Notes: generated from the sequence alone by a model not told the origin. DNA of 64,000 bases from Uloborus plumipes (GCA_038373865.1 JAXGGA010003382.1:39804-103803); one strand, 5' to 3'; shown: positions 21,251 through 34,050, counted from the stretch's first letter. Translations and numbers: made by a program.

Positions 21251-22168
21251 ATGGGGGATTACAGTTTTAGTGTAAACTCGAGCGTTGCAGCTTTATCCCC
21301 AGTCGATTTTCAAACTAATTCCGGCAGCACATCCCTATTTTTCCCGAGCGAGCCGGTCGCGCATACGATGCAAGATGATTTGCTGCTCGATAAATCTACC
21401 GGCAACAAACTTCAGCAGCTGTCTCCTTCAACAGATTCCAATACAAATGGTGAACAAAATTTGGATGATTATTCCTTGCGAAATAAAAAAAATGAAGAAT
21501 CAGATACTGATGATGTACAGAATGAGAAAAAAAATTTGGACTCCTGCTCCCCAGGAACTACAAGCTCACCCTTACAGCTAGGATTTTCGGAATCATCGAA
21601 CACAATAAACATCACATCTACTGCACCTAGTTTTTGGTCAACTGTAGGAACTGATGATACTTTTGTTCAAGGAATACCCGCCATGAATGGCTCATTACCG
21701 TTCCAAAACTTTGCATCATCTACAAATCCCATTATAAGTACCAATATGGGACCTCAATTAAATCTTTCTCAACAACACACTCCGCAGAGACGTGCAATCA
21801 CAGGTGCTCATAATTTTCCTCAGAATAGGCATCAGCCTCAACCTAACTTATTTAAAGCTTATACAAATTGGAGTAGCCCCCATCAGACTGCATGGTCTAC
21901 ACCCCAGACCCCAAATGCCCTTTCTGCATGGAATGCTGTCAACATCACAAACCACAAAAGGTCCGTGCCAAATATGAGTCCCATCTCACCCATGAAGAAA
22001 ACACAAACAAACGTTGGGCAACCTTCTATGGTTATATCACCGTCCAAATTTCGTCGGAGTACTTCCATGCCTGTTGGGAAACCTTTTCCTCATGGACTTG
22101 GAGCAAATACCAACTATGATATGACTGGTGACGAAAACAGAGACGGAAACGTTATCATGCCTTTCCAG
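21251..22168 (+). CDS. CPEB2/3/4-type (Orb2-like) protein, first coding exon
   Basis: This exon encodes the 306-residue N-terminal regulatory region of a cytoplasmic polyadenylation element-binding protein of the CPEB2-4 subfamily (Orb2 in Drosophila), an mRNA-binding translational regulator. Evidence: the start MGDYSFSV resembles CPEB4 MGDYGF; FFPSEPVAHTMQDDLL (31-46), GSLPFQNF (147-154), QRRAITGAHNFP (179-190) and NMSPISPMKK (241-250) followed by SKFRRSTS (265-272) align in order with vertebrate CPEB4. The region is Ser/Asn/Thr/Pro/Gln-rich and probably disordered, with no long polyglutamine run such as in fly Orb2. The exon ends CCTTTCCAG before donor GTAATA at 22169, in phase 0; the frame reading on to 22231 is intronic. 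The two RRM domains and the C-terminal zinc-binding domain are not in the window. Which vertebrate paralogue is closest cannot be decided here, so no symbol is given. Confidence 0.93.
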
Positions 22169-23914
22169 GTAATATTTCGCCTTCAAATATTGTTCTTTTT
22201 TTTTTTCTTATCAAAAATTGACTTGTTCTAAGAACATTGTGTTGATAACCAATTTTTTTAAAAATTTTGCATGAAGTGGCAAAGAATTTTTAAAGCTAAA
22301 AGCAGCTTTATTTTATTGATATGACGTAACATTAGAAGCCTCAGACAAGTTTGCAAATTTTGAAAATTTTCACCTTATGAAGCATTTGTTTCTTCCATTC
22401 TAATGAATGTTCTTTTCCTAAATAAATAACAATTTCATGTTTTTAATTTGTTTTTGCATAAGAAGTAACTTGAAATTAAGTATGTTTTATTTCTTTGTGG
22501 GTTGGATTTAACAATAAAACATATATTTTTGTAATATTTGAATAGCTTAATTATTTATGTCTAAAATATTCTTTGAGAATGAAGAACTAATTTCATTAGA
22601 ATATGGATTTTAATCTAAAACCCAGTACTAAATGAATGCAATCTAATAGCAAAAAATGGTAGGTATTCTAAAGAATTCTATAGCATTTCAAAATTATTTT
22701 AATGCTGATGGAACATTATGTTCTAAATCATATTTTTTACTTTGTTTCCTTCTGGAAAAATTCCTTCTGATGTGTAAAATCTTGTTTAAGAAACATTTAA
22801 ATGCACTGCTATCTATTCTGCAGAAATGTGAAAAATATTCTATGGAATTGCATGATAATTCCATAGAATATTCTTAAAAATTTTTTGAAAGCAGTTTCCA
22901 AATCATTGGTATTTTCAACTTTGAAGTATTATAGCTGAAATCAAATGTTTTAATTAATTACCTGAAGAATTTGAACTTATTATAGAAAGTGAATTTTATA
23001 AAGCAATGTATTTGATCAAAAATTTACATGATGAATTTAGAATTATGTCTGGTTTTATTCATTTTTTATAATGCTTAATACATTAAAGATTTAATATTAT
23101 TTTCAGTAGAATTCTTTTTTATCATCATTATATTAGCATTTAGAACTTGCTAATGCTGATATAATGATAAGAATTCAATATATTTGTGTTCTATCTTGAA
23201 CTTTTTCCCCATATAAATCATTTTCTTCAACACTCAACCCCCAACGATTTTAAGCTCCTATATTTTAAATGATGATTGATAATATCACACCTATCAATGA
23301 TATATCGAGAGACTAATTTTGTAGGATACACAACTATGAAAGAAAGTTAATTTTATTTAGAATTATCTCTAGGTGATAGCTGAATAATATGCTTCATCCA
23401 ATCCTTTTTTTTTTTCTATTCAAAAGCATTCAAAGACTCATCATTTTTATGAAATTTTATTTCATAAAATTTAAGATCATTTAAGAAATATAAAAAATAT
23501 ACCATTCAACAAATTTTCCATTTTATCAGGATCTTTAGAACTCAGGATCATTCTAAAACTTATAACACAAATGAAATGTTCAAGTTAAAAAAATAATACT
23601 ACTAATTACAATCATTAAAAAAATGATTACATTAAATCCTATCACGATGAACTTCAAAGGCTCCCACGTTTTATTCCCTGAAAGGGATATTTTGTTGTAT
23701 TGGTAATAATAAAAAATTAAAAAAAAATAGCCGTATTATTTTTTGACAAAGAATATTTTATCCCATTTTTTACTTTTTGCTAAATATTTGAGACTCCTTG
23801 TGACTAAGGATAATACTTTTCAGAAACATTTATAGTGCCCAGCTTTAAATGCAATTCAGACGTTAAGCAGTTTCTTAATACTTTATAATCAAAAATAATC
23901 ATTCAGCATTCATG
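22169..23914. other. Start of the long CPEB intron 1
   Basis: It begins with a good donor (CAG|GTAATA). The sequence is AT-rich and single-copy in appearance. A short palindrome, TTCTATGGAATTGCATGATAATTCCATAGAA, spans 22838-22866 (13-bp stem with 3-base loop). No exon seen. Confidence 0.5.
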
Positions 23915-24716
23915 TCAGGGTACCCTCCTTCAAAACTCTTCCATTGCTCCTTCAATTTTGGAATTTTTTGTAGGGCCATTCTAACTCCTGCATTTTAAGT
24001 TTAAAATCACATAATCTTCATCTATGAATCATTCAAAACATATCAATTATTTCCTCCCTTTCAAATTAAAGAAAATACACGTCTGTGAACCTGTCCCCTG
24101 TCCAGCACCAAAGATGTCTGAAATTGAGTGTTTGGAATTTTAATTTCGACAAACTCCCAGGAAGTATTTCAGATCCAGGCCCTTCATTTGGATGGAGGGG
24201 AGTCAATTTATCCCCCGCGCCAACTGTGGGAAATCAATGTATTTACATGTTAGTGAGCATTTTTTTTTTTTTTGTCATTTACATCAAGTACACACACCCT
24301 TTGCTTGGGAGAGTTCGAAATGACGGGCCTGATTCCTTTCTAATATCATAAAAAATGGCCTACAATAGGCCTTTGAAAGATTCAATTTAAAAAATTCTAT
24401 AGGGGAGAACTCCTGGACTTCCTCTAACATATCACTAAGGGTTGCATATAATTTTGTTTTTGAAACCTCAAGTTTTGAGACCCCATCTTTTCCCCTAATG
24501 ATACCAAAAGTGACCTGCAAATGCATTTATAGGAGGGGCAGGAGGGAGAGAGAGTAATGCCACTTTCAGAAATATTTGTTTAATAATTGTAAAAATAATG
24601 CAAATTTATAGTAAATTGGTTTCAAATTGCAGTTAAAATAATCCTTCAAAATCTCATTTTTCTCCTTCAAAACTCCTTCATTTTTGTTTCTAAAATTGAG
24701 TATGAACCCTGACAGG
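23915..24716 (+). mobile_element. Non-autonomous element of the GTCAGGGT...CTCCTTCAAAACTC family
   Basis: The left end GTCAGGGTACCCTCCTTCAA (about 23915) matches in inverted form the right end GAGTATGAACCCTGAC (to about 24716), with repeated CTCCTTCAAAACTC motifs inside both ends. Two hAT-type ends (24176-24331) are nested in it. Related pieces occur at 18645-18765 and 24713-25595. No protein is encoded; borders are approximate. Confidence 0.45.
24176..24331 (+). mobile_element. Small hAT MITE (CAGGCCCKTCATTT ends)
   Basis: Ends CAGGCCCTTCATTT and AAATGACGGGCCTG are inverse complements with one mismatch. The body (GGGAAATCAATG, then ACACACCCTTTGC) matches the MITE at 59678-59854, which has a clean 8-bp target duplication. 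Here the flanks (TTCAGATC and ATTCCTTT) no longer match, so the duplication has decayed or one end was altered. Length 156 bp, non-coding. Confidence 0.65.
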
Positions 24717-25595
24717 ATTTGTACGCTCCTTCAAAACTCTTCCACTACTCTTTCATTTAAGAAATTTTTTTGAAGGGCCTTTCAAACTTCTACAGTTTGG
24801 TGCTAGTTCCTTCAAAACTCCTCCTTTTTTACTGTAATAATCTTCGCTTATGACAGTCATTTAAGACATGACATATCAATTTTTATGTTCAGCCAATTAA
24901 AAAAAAATATTACTTCTGACTTTCCATATTACCATCAAAATTTTTACACTAAATTTCAAGAAGCAGACTTACATTTCTGATATGAGATCCCATTACCTCT
25001 CTCCACCCCCCCCCCCTTTAGAAAAAAAAAGAAACACCCATGCATTAAGAATTTTTACCCAAGAGGAGATTCTACCAAATGGAGCGACAATTTCAACTAG
25101 AATATTTTTTATTAATATTTTCATCTCGTTGACTCTTATCCTCAAATAAGAATTAATGTGTGCTTTTTTTCAACAACATCACTTTTCAGCAACTTAATTA
25201 GGGACATTATTGATGCATTTTAATGGTAGATTTTTTTTAATGAAATTTCACATTAAGTATAGCTTCTATCAGACAAGTATTCTAAAACTTCTCAAAGTTG
25301 TGTTTCTGCTTAAAGCAAAACGGTTACTTTTATAATAAACTAATTGGTTATAATAAACTAAACGGTTACTTTAATAATAAACAAACTTTATAATAACTAT
25401 TTCCCCCAACTCACTCCCATTAGTGAAAGTATATTCGTCTATCATTTAAATATGAAATTTTTAGAAATAGTTGAGTAGATGTCACACATAAAATTATTAC
25501 GCTGAAAAAACTTGATTAGGAAATAGCAATTTTGACATAATGAAAGTAGTCCTTCAAAACTCTTTTTGTTTAATTTCTGAATGGAGTACGAACGC
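24717..25595 (+). mobile_element. Second, adjacent copy of the CTCCTTCAAAACTC family
   Basis: It starts with GATTTGTACGCTCCTTCAAA and ends about 25595 with GGAGTACGAACGCTGATAAC, whose complement is again a GTTCGTAC-CTCC-type terminus. CCTTCAAAACTC motifs occur near both ends. It abuts the copy at 23915-24716. A C tract (25005-25017) and a short duplication of TAATAAACTAA.CGGTTACTT (25321-25380) are internal. Borders approximate. Confidence 0.35.
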
Positions 25596-26021
25596 TGATA
25601 ACTACTATTCCTTTTCTGGTCCCACTCTGAAATATTTTGGAATTATTCAGTAAAAATCATGTTTTTTTTGTTTTTTTTTATAAGACGTATTTTATAGGTT
25701 TTATTTTTTTTAATGTTTTAATACAAAAATTTATTAAACAAGATTTTTTTCCAATTAGTTATTCAAGTTATCAAATTAAAGTTTATGTAATTTTCTTTAA
25801 AATGAGCTATTATACAACCCTGTCTCCCAAAAAAACTTGAGCTATTGCATTTTAAAGCAACATTATGGTAAATATTTTCTCATGTTGTTTGCTGTAGTTG
25901 CTGAGCCATTCATAGGCTCACTCTGAAAATTTTTGGATATGTTTATTTTAATGCATAATTTTCTTTTTTTTAATTTGATTGAACACTAAATCTTTAAAAT
26001 TTTTGCACTTCAAAATTTTGT

Positions 26022-26157
<136 letters not shown>

Positions 26158-26285
26158 AAAGTAGTTTCAAGTTAGATATCAAATTAAAGTGCATATGAAT
26201 TGATTTTAGAATTAGCTACTATATACAAATACAAACAAAAGTGGTGACAAGCAGCAGACTCTGGGCCTCATTAGGCTGATCTCAG

Positions 26286-26580
26286 TCAGTTTATTAATCC
26301 ATAATGAAGATCAAGAGCTGCCTGAAAACAATTAATCCCATTGCAAGTTACAGCAGCTTCTAGCAAACTACTCCAAACGCCTACAGCTCTGTTGAAGTAG
26401 AAAATTTTCCTGATTTCAATACTAGCTTGGGAATCGAAAAGCTTAAAATAATGACCCCTGGTTTTGCTAACAGAAATTTAGCCCATACATATCCTCCATT
26501 TTAATAGACTTAAATAACGGGATCATATCTCCTCTTTCTCTCCTTTCTGAAGACTACACAACTCTAAAGCTTCCACAAAA
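26286..26580 (-). pseudogene. Non-LTR retrotransposon (LINE) C-terminal fragment
   Basis: Read on the minus strand, ALELCSL is followed, one frameshift later, by RRERGDMIPLFKSIKMED, then GHHFKLFDSQASIEIRKIFY and FNRAVGVWSSLLEAAV, then NGINCFQAALD and a stop at 26288-26286. This is the conserved tail after the reverse transcriptase of LINE proteins (pattern RR.RGD.I...K.......G...KL......R..FFSNR....WN.L...V....N.FK..LD). The reverse transcriptase core and endonuclease are missing, and there is at least one in-frame stop and a frameshift. I cannot assign the clade. It ends just before the fold-back element at 26616. Confidence 0.72.
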
Positions 26581-26615
26581 GGGTACTGCTGGCTAGTAAA
26601 ATATATACATATATA

Positions 26616-28522
26616 CAGGGTGAGTTCGATCGAATCTGCAATACGAAAAGGGGTGATAGAAGAGCCCAAGTGGAGTATAGAACCACCCATTAGCGGTGTC
26701 AATTCGTAACCGTAACCGAGTTATGGTATATTTAAGGAAAATTCGCAAAAAAACAAAATTCTGAGAAAAAGACCAATTTCGGAAGTTTCTGTTGGGTCTA
26801 CGCACAAAATAAGCACATATTTCAAAAGAGCAGAAAAAATCCTTTAAAGTGACATCTTTTTCATCAGGATAGTCGCACTTTATAGCGAGTTACAAGCTTT
26901 CAAACACTGGAAACACTCAAAAATGAAATTTCATCAAACTTTTCAGTCAAAAATTTCAGAAACAACCGTATGAGCTACAACCGGTCAAATGCACCAAAAA
27001 CTTTCCCATTTTACTAGCTTTCAGATGATACAACAGAAAATCATATTGGGCTTCAAGTTCAGCAGATATTCTGGCTTTTGTTTGAAACAGTATGAAAATC
27101 GTCCTTTGTCAGAATATGGAAACCAGCAAAAAGTCGGACTTTTATGTTCTAAATTTTCTATTTCATGTAAGTGTACTGGTTTATTTATTCAAGAAAAGGA
27201 AAATTTTATAACCAAATATTAAATTGTAACACTTTATTAAGTTAATAATCACAACAGAAGATAACAACACGTAGAAACAAAGGAAGCATTACTTTAACGC
27301 GCTTTTCACAAAGAAAAATTCAAAATTAAATGAGTTACACTAACATCTATGAGTACATTTACATGTAAACAATCCTCAACATTTCCCAGAGCTACTGAAA
27401 TTATCATCCCCCACACCGGATAGATGCCCTTGGCCTTTTAAGAGCAAAAACTACCGTCGCTCTCAATGAAATTTCATTTCTCACTTTTGCTACTGCTCCA
27501 TCAAACCAAATGCGCAAGTCCTACAAACTGGTTGCATCTGAGCAGTAAACTGCTTGTTTCAAGAATCTCCAAACAAAGAAGTTCACTGGCGTCAGGTCTG
27601 GTGATCTAGGTGGCCAAGGAATAGGACCCAAATGACAGGATGAATGGACTCTATGAAATGAAATTTCATAGAGAGCGACGGTAGTTCTCGCTCTTAAAAG
27701 GTTAAGGGCATCTATCCGGTGTGGGGGATGATAATTCCAGTAGCTCTGGGAAATTTTGAGGATTGCTTACATGTAAATGTACTCATAGATGTTAGTGTAA
27801 CTCATTTAATTTTGATTTTTTGTTTTTTTTTGTCAAAAGCGCGGTAAAGTAATGCTGCCTTTGTTTCTACGTGTTGTTATCTTCTCTTGTGATTATTAAT
27901 TTAATAAAGTGTTACAATTTAATATTTAGTTATAAAATTTTCCTTTTCTTGAATAAATAAACCAGTACACTTACATGAAATAGAAAATTTAGAACATAAA
28001 AGTCTGACTCTTTGCTGGTTTCCATATTCTGACAAAGGACGATTTTCATACTGTTTCAAACAAAAGCCAGAATATCTGCTGAACTTAAAGCCCAATATGA
28101 TTTTCTGTTGTATCATCTGAAAGCTAGTGAAATGGGAAAGTTTTTGGTCCGTTTGACCGGTTGTAGCTCATACGGTTGTTTCTGAAATTTTTGACTGAAA
28201 AGTTTGATGAAATTTCATTTTTGAGTGTTTCCAGTGTTTGAAAGCTTGTAACTCGCTATAAAGTGCAACTATCTTGATGAAAAAGATGTCATTTTAAAGG
28301 ATTTTTTCTGCTCTTTCGAAATATGTGCTTATTTTGTGCGTAGACCCAACAGAAACTTCCGAAATTGGTCTTTTTCTCAGAATTTTGTTTTTTTGCGAAT
28401 TTTCCTTAAATATACCATAACTCGGTTACGGTTACGAATTGACACCGCTAATGGGTGGTTCTATACTCCACTTGGGCTCTTCTATCACCCCTTTTCGTAT
28501 TGCAAATTCGATCGAACTCACC

Positions 28523-28525
<3 letters not shown>
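26616..28525. mobile_element. Mariner-derived fold-back element
   Basis: Two arms of about 865 bp (26616-27480 and about 27656-28525) are inverse complements with only scattered mismatches, separated by a loop of about 175 bp. Ends read CAGGGTGAGTTCGATCGAAT on both sides and are flanked by TA within TA-repeat DNA, which fits Tc1/mariner insertion. The loop holds a piece of a mariner-type transposase (27521-27628, minus). Mirror-image open frames in the arms (26989-27222 and 27919-28116; 26593-26805 and 28336-28674) reflect the palindrome, not genes. High arm identity suggests recent formation or ongoing arm homogenisation. Confidence 0.88.
27521..27628 (-). pseudogene. Mariner-type transposase fragment in the fold-back loop
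   Basis: The minus-strand frame reads GPIPWPPRSPDLTPVNFFVW, then RFLKQAVYCSDATSL and a stop. WPPRSPDL.P.NFF.W is the block around the third catalytic Asp (in SPDL) of mariner transposases. Only this ~35-residue piece remains, so the enzyme is dead; it identifies the parent of the fold-back. Confidence 0.75.

Positions 28526-28578
<53 letters not shown>
28526..28578. repeat. (TA)n microsatellite at the right edge of the fold-back
   Basis: About 26 TA dinucleotides directly follow the element end, so the exact TA target pair cannot be singled out on this side. Confidence 0.95.
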
Positions 28579-28582
<4 letters not shown>

Positions 28583-29600
28583 ACGAGTTCCAGAAAATGA
28601 ATTACTCATTAATAATGAATGATACATTAAAAAAAAACCTATCAAAATTTGAAAGACCCGAGAGTAAGATCTGAAAGTTTCATGGAAATCTGAGATGGTC
28701 AAGTTTAGTGCCTTGCAGATCTTACACTGTGTAATAGAGATGCGCAAAGAGAACAAAAAAATTTCTCAAGTCCCTGTAGAATAGAAAAGTTGTGATTGGT
28801 GAAAAGAAAATTAGCAAAAACAAAAATTGAAATAGGATACAGCTTCAGAACTTACACGGAGTGTTAATATTTTTAAAAAATGTGCAATTTCAACGCTTTT
28901 TTCATGACCCCCCCTCCCCCCCACACACACAAGTATTTTTGAGGTAAGGTTTTTTCTTTTCCTTAAAGGGCTATGTTCCAAAAACGTTGGAAAAGATATT
29001 ACCGCAAAAGGAAAACGATTATTTAGTGGGGTTTAATTAGAGGTAAATATTGCAAGAGGGTGTTTTAACAATCACTTAAAAATTTCATGCCTTAGGAGAT
29101 GAAGAACCTATTTCAGGTTTTTTTTTTTTGAATTTTGAAATTAGCAGCTTTTTTACATACATCATCGTTTTTATTGTTCATACAACTTGTGTGTCAAACA
29201 CACAAGTTGTAAATCGCCAATTGTTTTTTAAAAAACAAGTTTTTCGTCAGAATTTTAGCTTGCTTTTGTGATATAGTTTTGTTAAGGAGCAAGAAGGGCG
29301 CATCGAATGCTAGCTTAAGAGGGGTAGTGCGCAGCGCCCTCCTAAAAGAGCATTGAAATCTCTCATTCCCCTCTGCCACTAGAACGAGTGTGGATAGCTT
29401 GTACTACAAAACTTTGTGAGAAATAGTATTATCCGATTTCTAAAATTTTCTGTTTTGGGTTTTTTAATTCTATACCAATCTCCATATATTATTTCTCTAA
29501 GCCGAATCCTATACCCGGTCGACACTCGCTCATTTCTTTATCGAATTGCAAGAAAATTTATGATTTTGAAGCTTATCCCGCGGGCTATTGACGAAAATTA
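28579..29600. other. Intron sequence with a small perfect hairpin
   Basis: No exon seen. ACAACTTGTGTGT and ACACACAAGTTGT (29182-29210) form a 13-bp stem with a 3-base loop. A C tract lies at about 28909-28921. Frames at 29194-29379 (minus) and 29416-29601 are not recognisable proteins. Confidence 0.45.
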
Positions 29601-30194
29601 GACCCACCCTCTAAAAAGTGTCGGTTCGTTTTTTATTCGAACTTCAATTTTTGGGTACAAAATTGACTCTATCTAGCGAAATAATTGTCGTATCGTCTCC
29701 ATTTTGATTTCATTCGAAAGATTAAAAAAAATGCGTTCTTTAGAACGTTTCTCCGCTAGCGCCGCGTAACGAGAATCTCGAAAATCCATGTTTAAGCGAC
29801 TTATAAGCGATTAAAGTTTGAAAAAGTTAAATTTTTTGCTCAACTGTCAAAATCGTTACATTGTTGTTCAAATCAATTTTAAATGCGACATTTCAAGCCA
29901 AGGCTTAGCTCGGTAAACCTTAATTGTAACTTTTATTGTTTCAAAATACTATGGTAGTTTTGCGATAACGTTAGTATTTAGTTTAGTAGTAGCCTTGGGT
30001 ATTTGATTTTAATATAGGGTATCACTTTTGTAGTAGTTGTAAAAGTGAACGTGTCTTTGATCTCTTTGAAAAGTTGTCAGAACGACGGCAGTAGATGGCG
30101 ATGTTGTGCAAATGAAGCCAATAAAAATTGTCGTATTAAATTTTAAGTTTAGAGGTTTTTTTTTTTTTTGCGGAATTCCGCACGGGTCACCTAG
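29600..30194 (+). mobile_element. Helitron 3' end (5' border unknown)
   Basis: The palindrome TGCGGAATTCCGCA (30169-30182) is followed 8 bases later by CTAG (30191-30194) and then host T, the hairpin plus CTRR-T arrangement of a Helitron 3' terminus. Upstream sequence with CGCTAGCGCCGCGTAACG and AGATGGCGATG looks like element body rather than host intron. I could not place the TC 5' end, so the start given is nominal. Confidence 0.45.
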
Positions 30195-33100
30195 TCACAA
30201 ATATTCCTCTAGTCTCGCCAGCGCGACTCGAAAAGAAAAAAAAAAAAGTTTGTTTCACACCACCCTAGTGCACATTTTTTCTTTTCCTACCATTTTCTAC
30301 CCCATTCTTTGAAATTTAAGTTTTTTTTTTTTTTTTTTTTGTAGTTGTTACGGAGTTGATATTTATTATGGTCTTTAGTCTTTACTATTTTCGTTTATTT
30401 CACTCCTCTGAAACGAATTTCATTCCTCTAAAAACTTAAAGGGGCGTTTTCATGCTTTGAAAAACAAAAGAAAATCCAGCAGCATCTCTGAGAATACGTA
30501 TGGTCTGTATCTCTGTATAGAATCTAGTTGGTGTGTATTCCTTTTCAGTTATAGGCAGGACAGATCTTTCAAAAGGAATCTTCACTCCTTATGTGTAGGA
30601 AATAATGTTCATTTCAATGAAAACTGAAGTAATGTCATAAATTGGCCTAATGTCGTCAATTTTTTTTGTTGTGCCAAGTTTTCAACAAATTTGGTGTCAG
30701 CAATGAAATGTTGAATCCAGTGTCAGTGTGGCGATATTTAGCGAATTTTCTCTTACACCAAATGTTAAATACGTATCTAAATTTCTATTACGAATTTCTG
30801 TAAAACTGTTTTCACTGCTCGGGTTCGCAACAACTTAGGGAAAGAAAATCTATTTAATTTATCACTCTAACGCACTTTTATCCTGCGTTTTTGTTCTGTT
30901 AACACGTTTCATTTGAAAAGAAATAATACAACGTTAGAATGCTAATATGTAACAAATAGTATTTTCGCAAATTTTGTATTTTGCCGTCGTGTTGTTAATT
31001 TCGTTTTCACTTTTCAGTATAAAGTTTTTTTTCGTTTTAATGTTTCGTTTAGTTTTTGTTATTACAGTTTCAGATTTCAGACGTGTACCAAAGTCAGAAG
31101 ATTTCTTAAAATTGTAAAGAGTTACTCTCTACCTCTATATTTAGCGTACTTTATATGCGTAGAAAAGTGTGTACAAAACATTCGTTCAAAAACTAAAATG
31201 TCATTTAAAAAATACTAGTATTTCTAATGCTAGTGCTTGAATGCACTCGCATGTTTTATTTTTAATTATCATAAACTAAATTATTTAATAGATGTGCAAG
31301 GAAGTCATATAGTGTCCGCTTCATTTTTCTTTCTTTTTTTTTATTTTTAAGTTCGCAATAAGTAATTTTTCGCAGGTTGTTTTCACCAAAGTCGCGTCTT
31401 AATTTATCCCCAGAAGTAGTAATGGATATTTCGAGCTGTTTGATCGATGTTGGGGAGCATAAGTTTCACATCACATTTGTAATGCCTCATTGTATGCAGT
31501 TTGAATAATTCCGTTTTCAAATTTGAATAAATTTCGGTTTTTAGTAATTACAAAAATAGGCTTTTTAATGACCGTTCAAGAAAATCATGTGTTATTAGAT
31601 CTGATGTTATCATGGACATCAGATCTCTTTTTTTATTTTCTTTCTTTATTTATTTCTTTATTATTATTATTTTATTTTATTTTTTTTGTGAGGGGGGGGG
31701 GTGGAGGGTTGCATGTAACAGAGCTCGCACTGGACAAAAGAAGTGTGAAAGTTCTACACTGCCATGCTAAGCACAAAAGTCGTGTCTGTACTTATCATCA
31801 AAATTGAGTTATGATTACTAGGGGTTTTTTGTCACATAATTTCACCTAAATACATAGTAAGTATTTAGGTTTCATAGTTATTTGTTAGTAAGCAGTATCT
31901 TTTTTAAAAATTTGAAAGAATTACATGTGAATCAAATATGCGAAGGCACAATACTTGAAACTTTAATTTATCGTTTTGAACACAGCTGCAGATACAACTC
32001 TGCCCTAGGCACGGCAGAAAAGTTATCAACACCTTTGTTTGTGCGTCAATATCTTGAATTTCGCTTTTTATGTAAAAATACCTGTAAAATTTAAAAGAAG
32101 TACGGGCCACTAGAGCTCTTTCATGCTAATTATATCGTCCTGCTTTGCAGCAATATGTTGTTGTAGAAGTTCAAAAAGTTTAAGGCTCTCAAATTTAGTT
32201 GTTTGTTTGGGTGATGTACGAACAAAATTTCAAACAGATGAGAAAATTTATCGTGTCCAAAAAAAAAAAAAAGAAAAACATTTTGCCTTTTTAATTTTCA
32301 TGTTGTTTCAGTTTTTACATATTTTATCGGGGCTGTCGTAAGAGGCGCTAAAAATTAAAGGGGAAAAAAGAGATACGGAATGTCTTCAAACAACACCGAC
32401 TCCATTTCCGCAGCCCACTATTTTATGCGTTCGTTGTAAAGTTGATAAAAATTACCCCGCCCTAAACAGGACTTTAATTATGGAGGTTAAATGAGTGACC
32501 AAGAATCTCGTAATAACATCGAATTAATCCAATAACGTTGGGAGCAGGATTTTCAATCATCAGAAATGTATTTAACGACGGCTGCCGTGCACCTTTACTA
32601 GTACTTTTTTCTGTTTCTAATCGATATGCCGTATTGGACGTCAGAGCGGTGTTTGCATTCGGCTTTATTGTGTGGGCAAAAGGTTCTTTGCTGCTGGCTC
32701 GGAGCCAAATTTGGGATGTTAATGCAATCAGCTGGGATGCAGGATTCGAGCATTTCTAATAAAACAGACAAGAGTGAGAATGTCACGTGATTAATGCGGA
32801 AGAGAGGTAAAATACCTGCGTTCTTGCACACGCACCCGCACACGGCGCGCCTAAACTCGTGTAGATAAGTTGTCGTATTTCATTTCTTTTCTGGAAGGTC
32901 ATGGTCTAACAGACCGCTGAGTCTTCCTCGAATGTCTCCATTTCTTGCACCGAAATAGAAATAGATAGCACACACGTATCAGCGAAAGAACATAATGTAT
33001 AGTCGAAATCGATGAAGCGTAGCAATATTTTTTGTATTCCACCTTTTTTACCTTTTCCCTGTGAGCTATATGTGAAAAAATGGATAAACGTGGTTTTGTT

Positions 33101-34050
33101 AATGTGTGTATGTACTTCCTTATACATCCAAATCCAGTTTGAGTCAAACCTTCTTCAAATTCGGTGCGAAGGTATTTCAATGCCCCAGAATTGTCACAGG
33201 AGTTTTTCGAAAATTGAAAAAATCCTCCATACTTTAAATTTTGGGTTACAAAATTGTATAAAATTGTTCTTTTGTACATGAACGAATTTTCTTATCATTT
33301 CGAAATGTATACCACATTAAGCAGGGGAAAATTGCACCTGATGAAGGTTTTTTTTATGAACCCTAAATGTTAATGAGAATCATTTGGTACATTTATTTCA
33401 ACTAATTTATTTTAAAAGTCTTACCTCAAGTTACCAGACTATCAACGATACTAATACAATTATAACATGTTCCAGTATGTTTTCATCTCCAAAATCGCAA
33501 AAAATAGCCGGTTTTTTATGACTATCTCCGGTAATCAAAGTCCTTCCAAAGAAAAGAAAAAGATAAGACCGTTCTTATGGCAAGTTCGAATTTTTTGATA
33601 CCTTGTTTGACCCTTACTTTTCTGTCGCTCTTGAGGCGATCGTTTGGTGAAAATATTAAAACTTAATATATCTTTCACACTGTTAATTTGCATGCAATTA
33701 AGTTGATTATAAATCCGCTTAGTTTTTCAAAACCTGAAATTGAACTAAGCACATTGGATTCGAGTGTCTTCGTATTTTGATATTTTTATGCAGAATATTT
33801 TTGTAATATTTGCGTTATTTTAAACTGTCACACTATAAGTAAGAAATATTTATAGAGAAAGTGTATTACTTGTTATTATTTTGCCCCCTCTGCTGAACAT
33901 TTTTAAATCTGACGTATTTTATAATCTTTGTTTTGAAGATCAATTTTAAACGTTTTGAAAATGGCGTAAGTTCTGAGGTGTCAAACTTTGGAAGATCTTT
34001 ACAAGTTTTTGAGCTCAGACAGTGTGCTTATGACTGTAGCTGAATGCAAC
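30195..34050. other. CPEB intron, largely single-copy, no exon recognised
   Basis: CACCACCCTAGTG at 30259-30271 may be a transposon end. T, A and G tracts occur at 30320-30340, 32260-32272 and 31694-31703. The segment 32390-32890 is GC-richer than its surroundings and holds GCACACGGCGCGCC near 32838. The frames at 32538-32759, 32598-32843 and 32899-33279 have no recognisable protein. Confidence 0.45.

Noticed and set aside
28336..28756. Frames containing long Tyr-Ile repeats
   Set aside because: They translate the (TA)n microsatellite and the fold-back arm.
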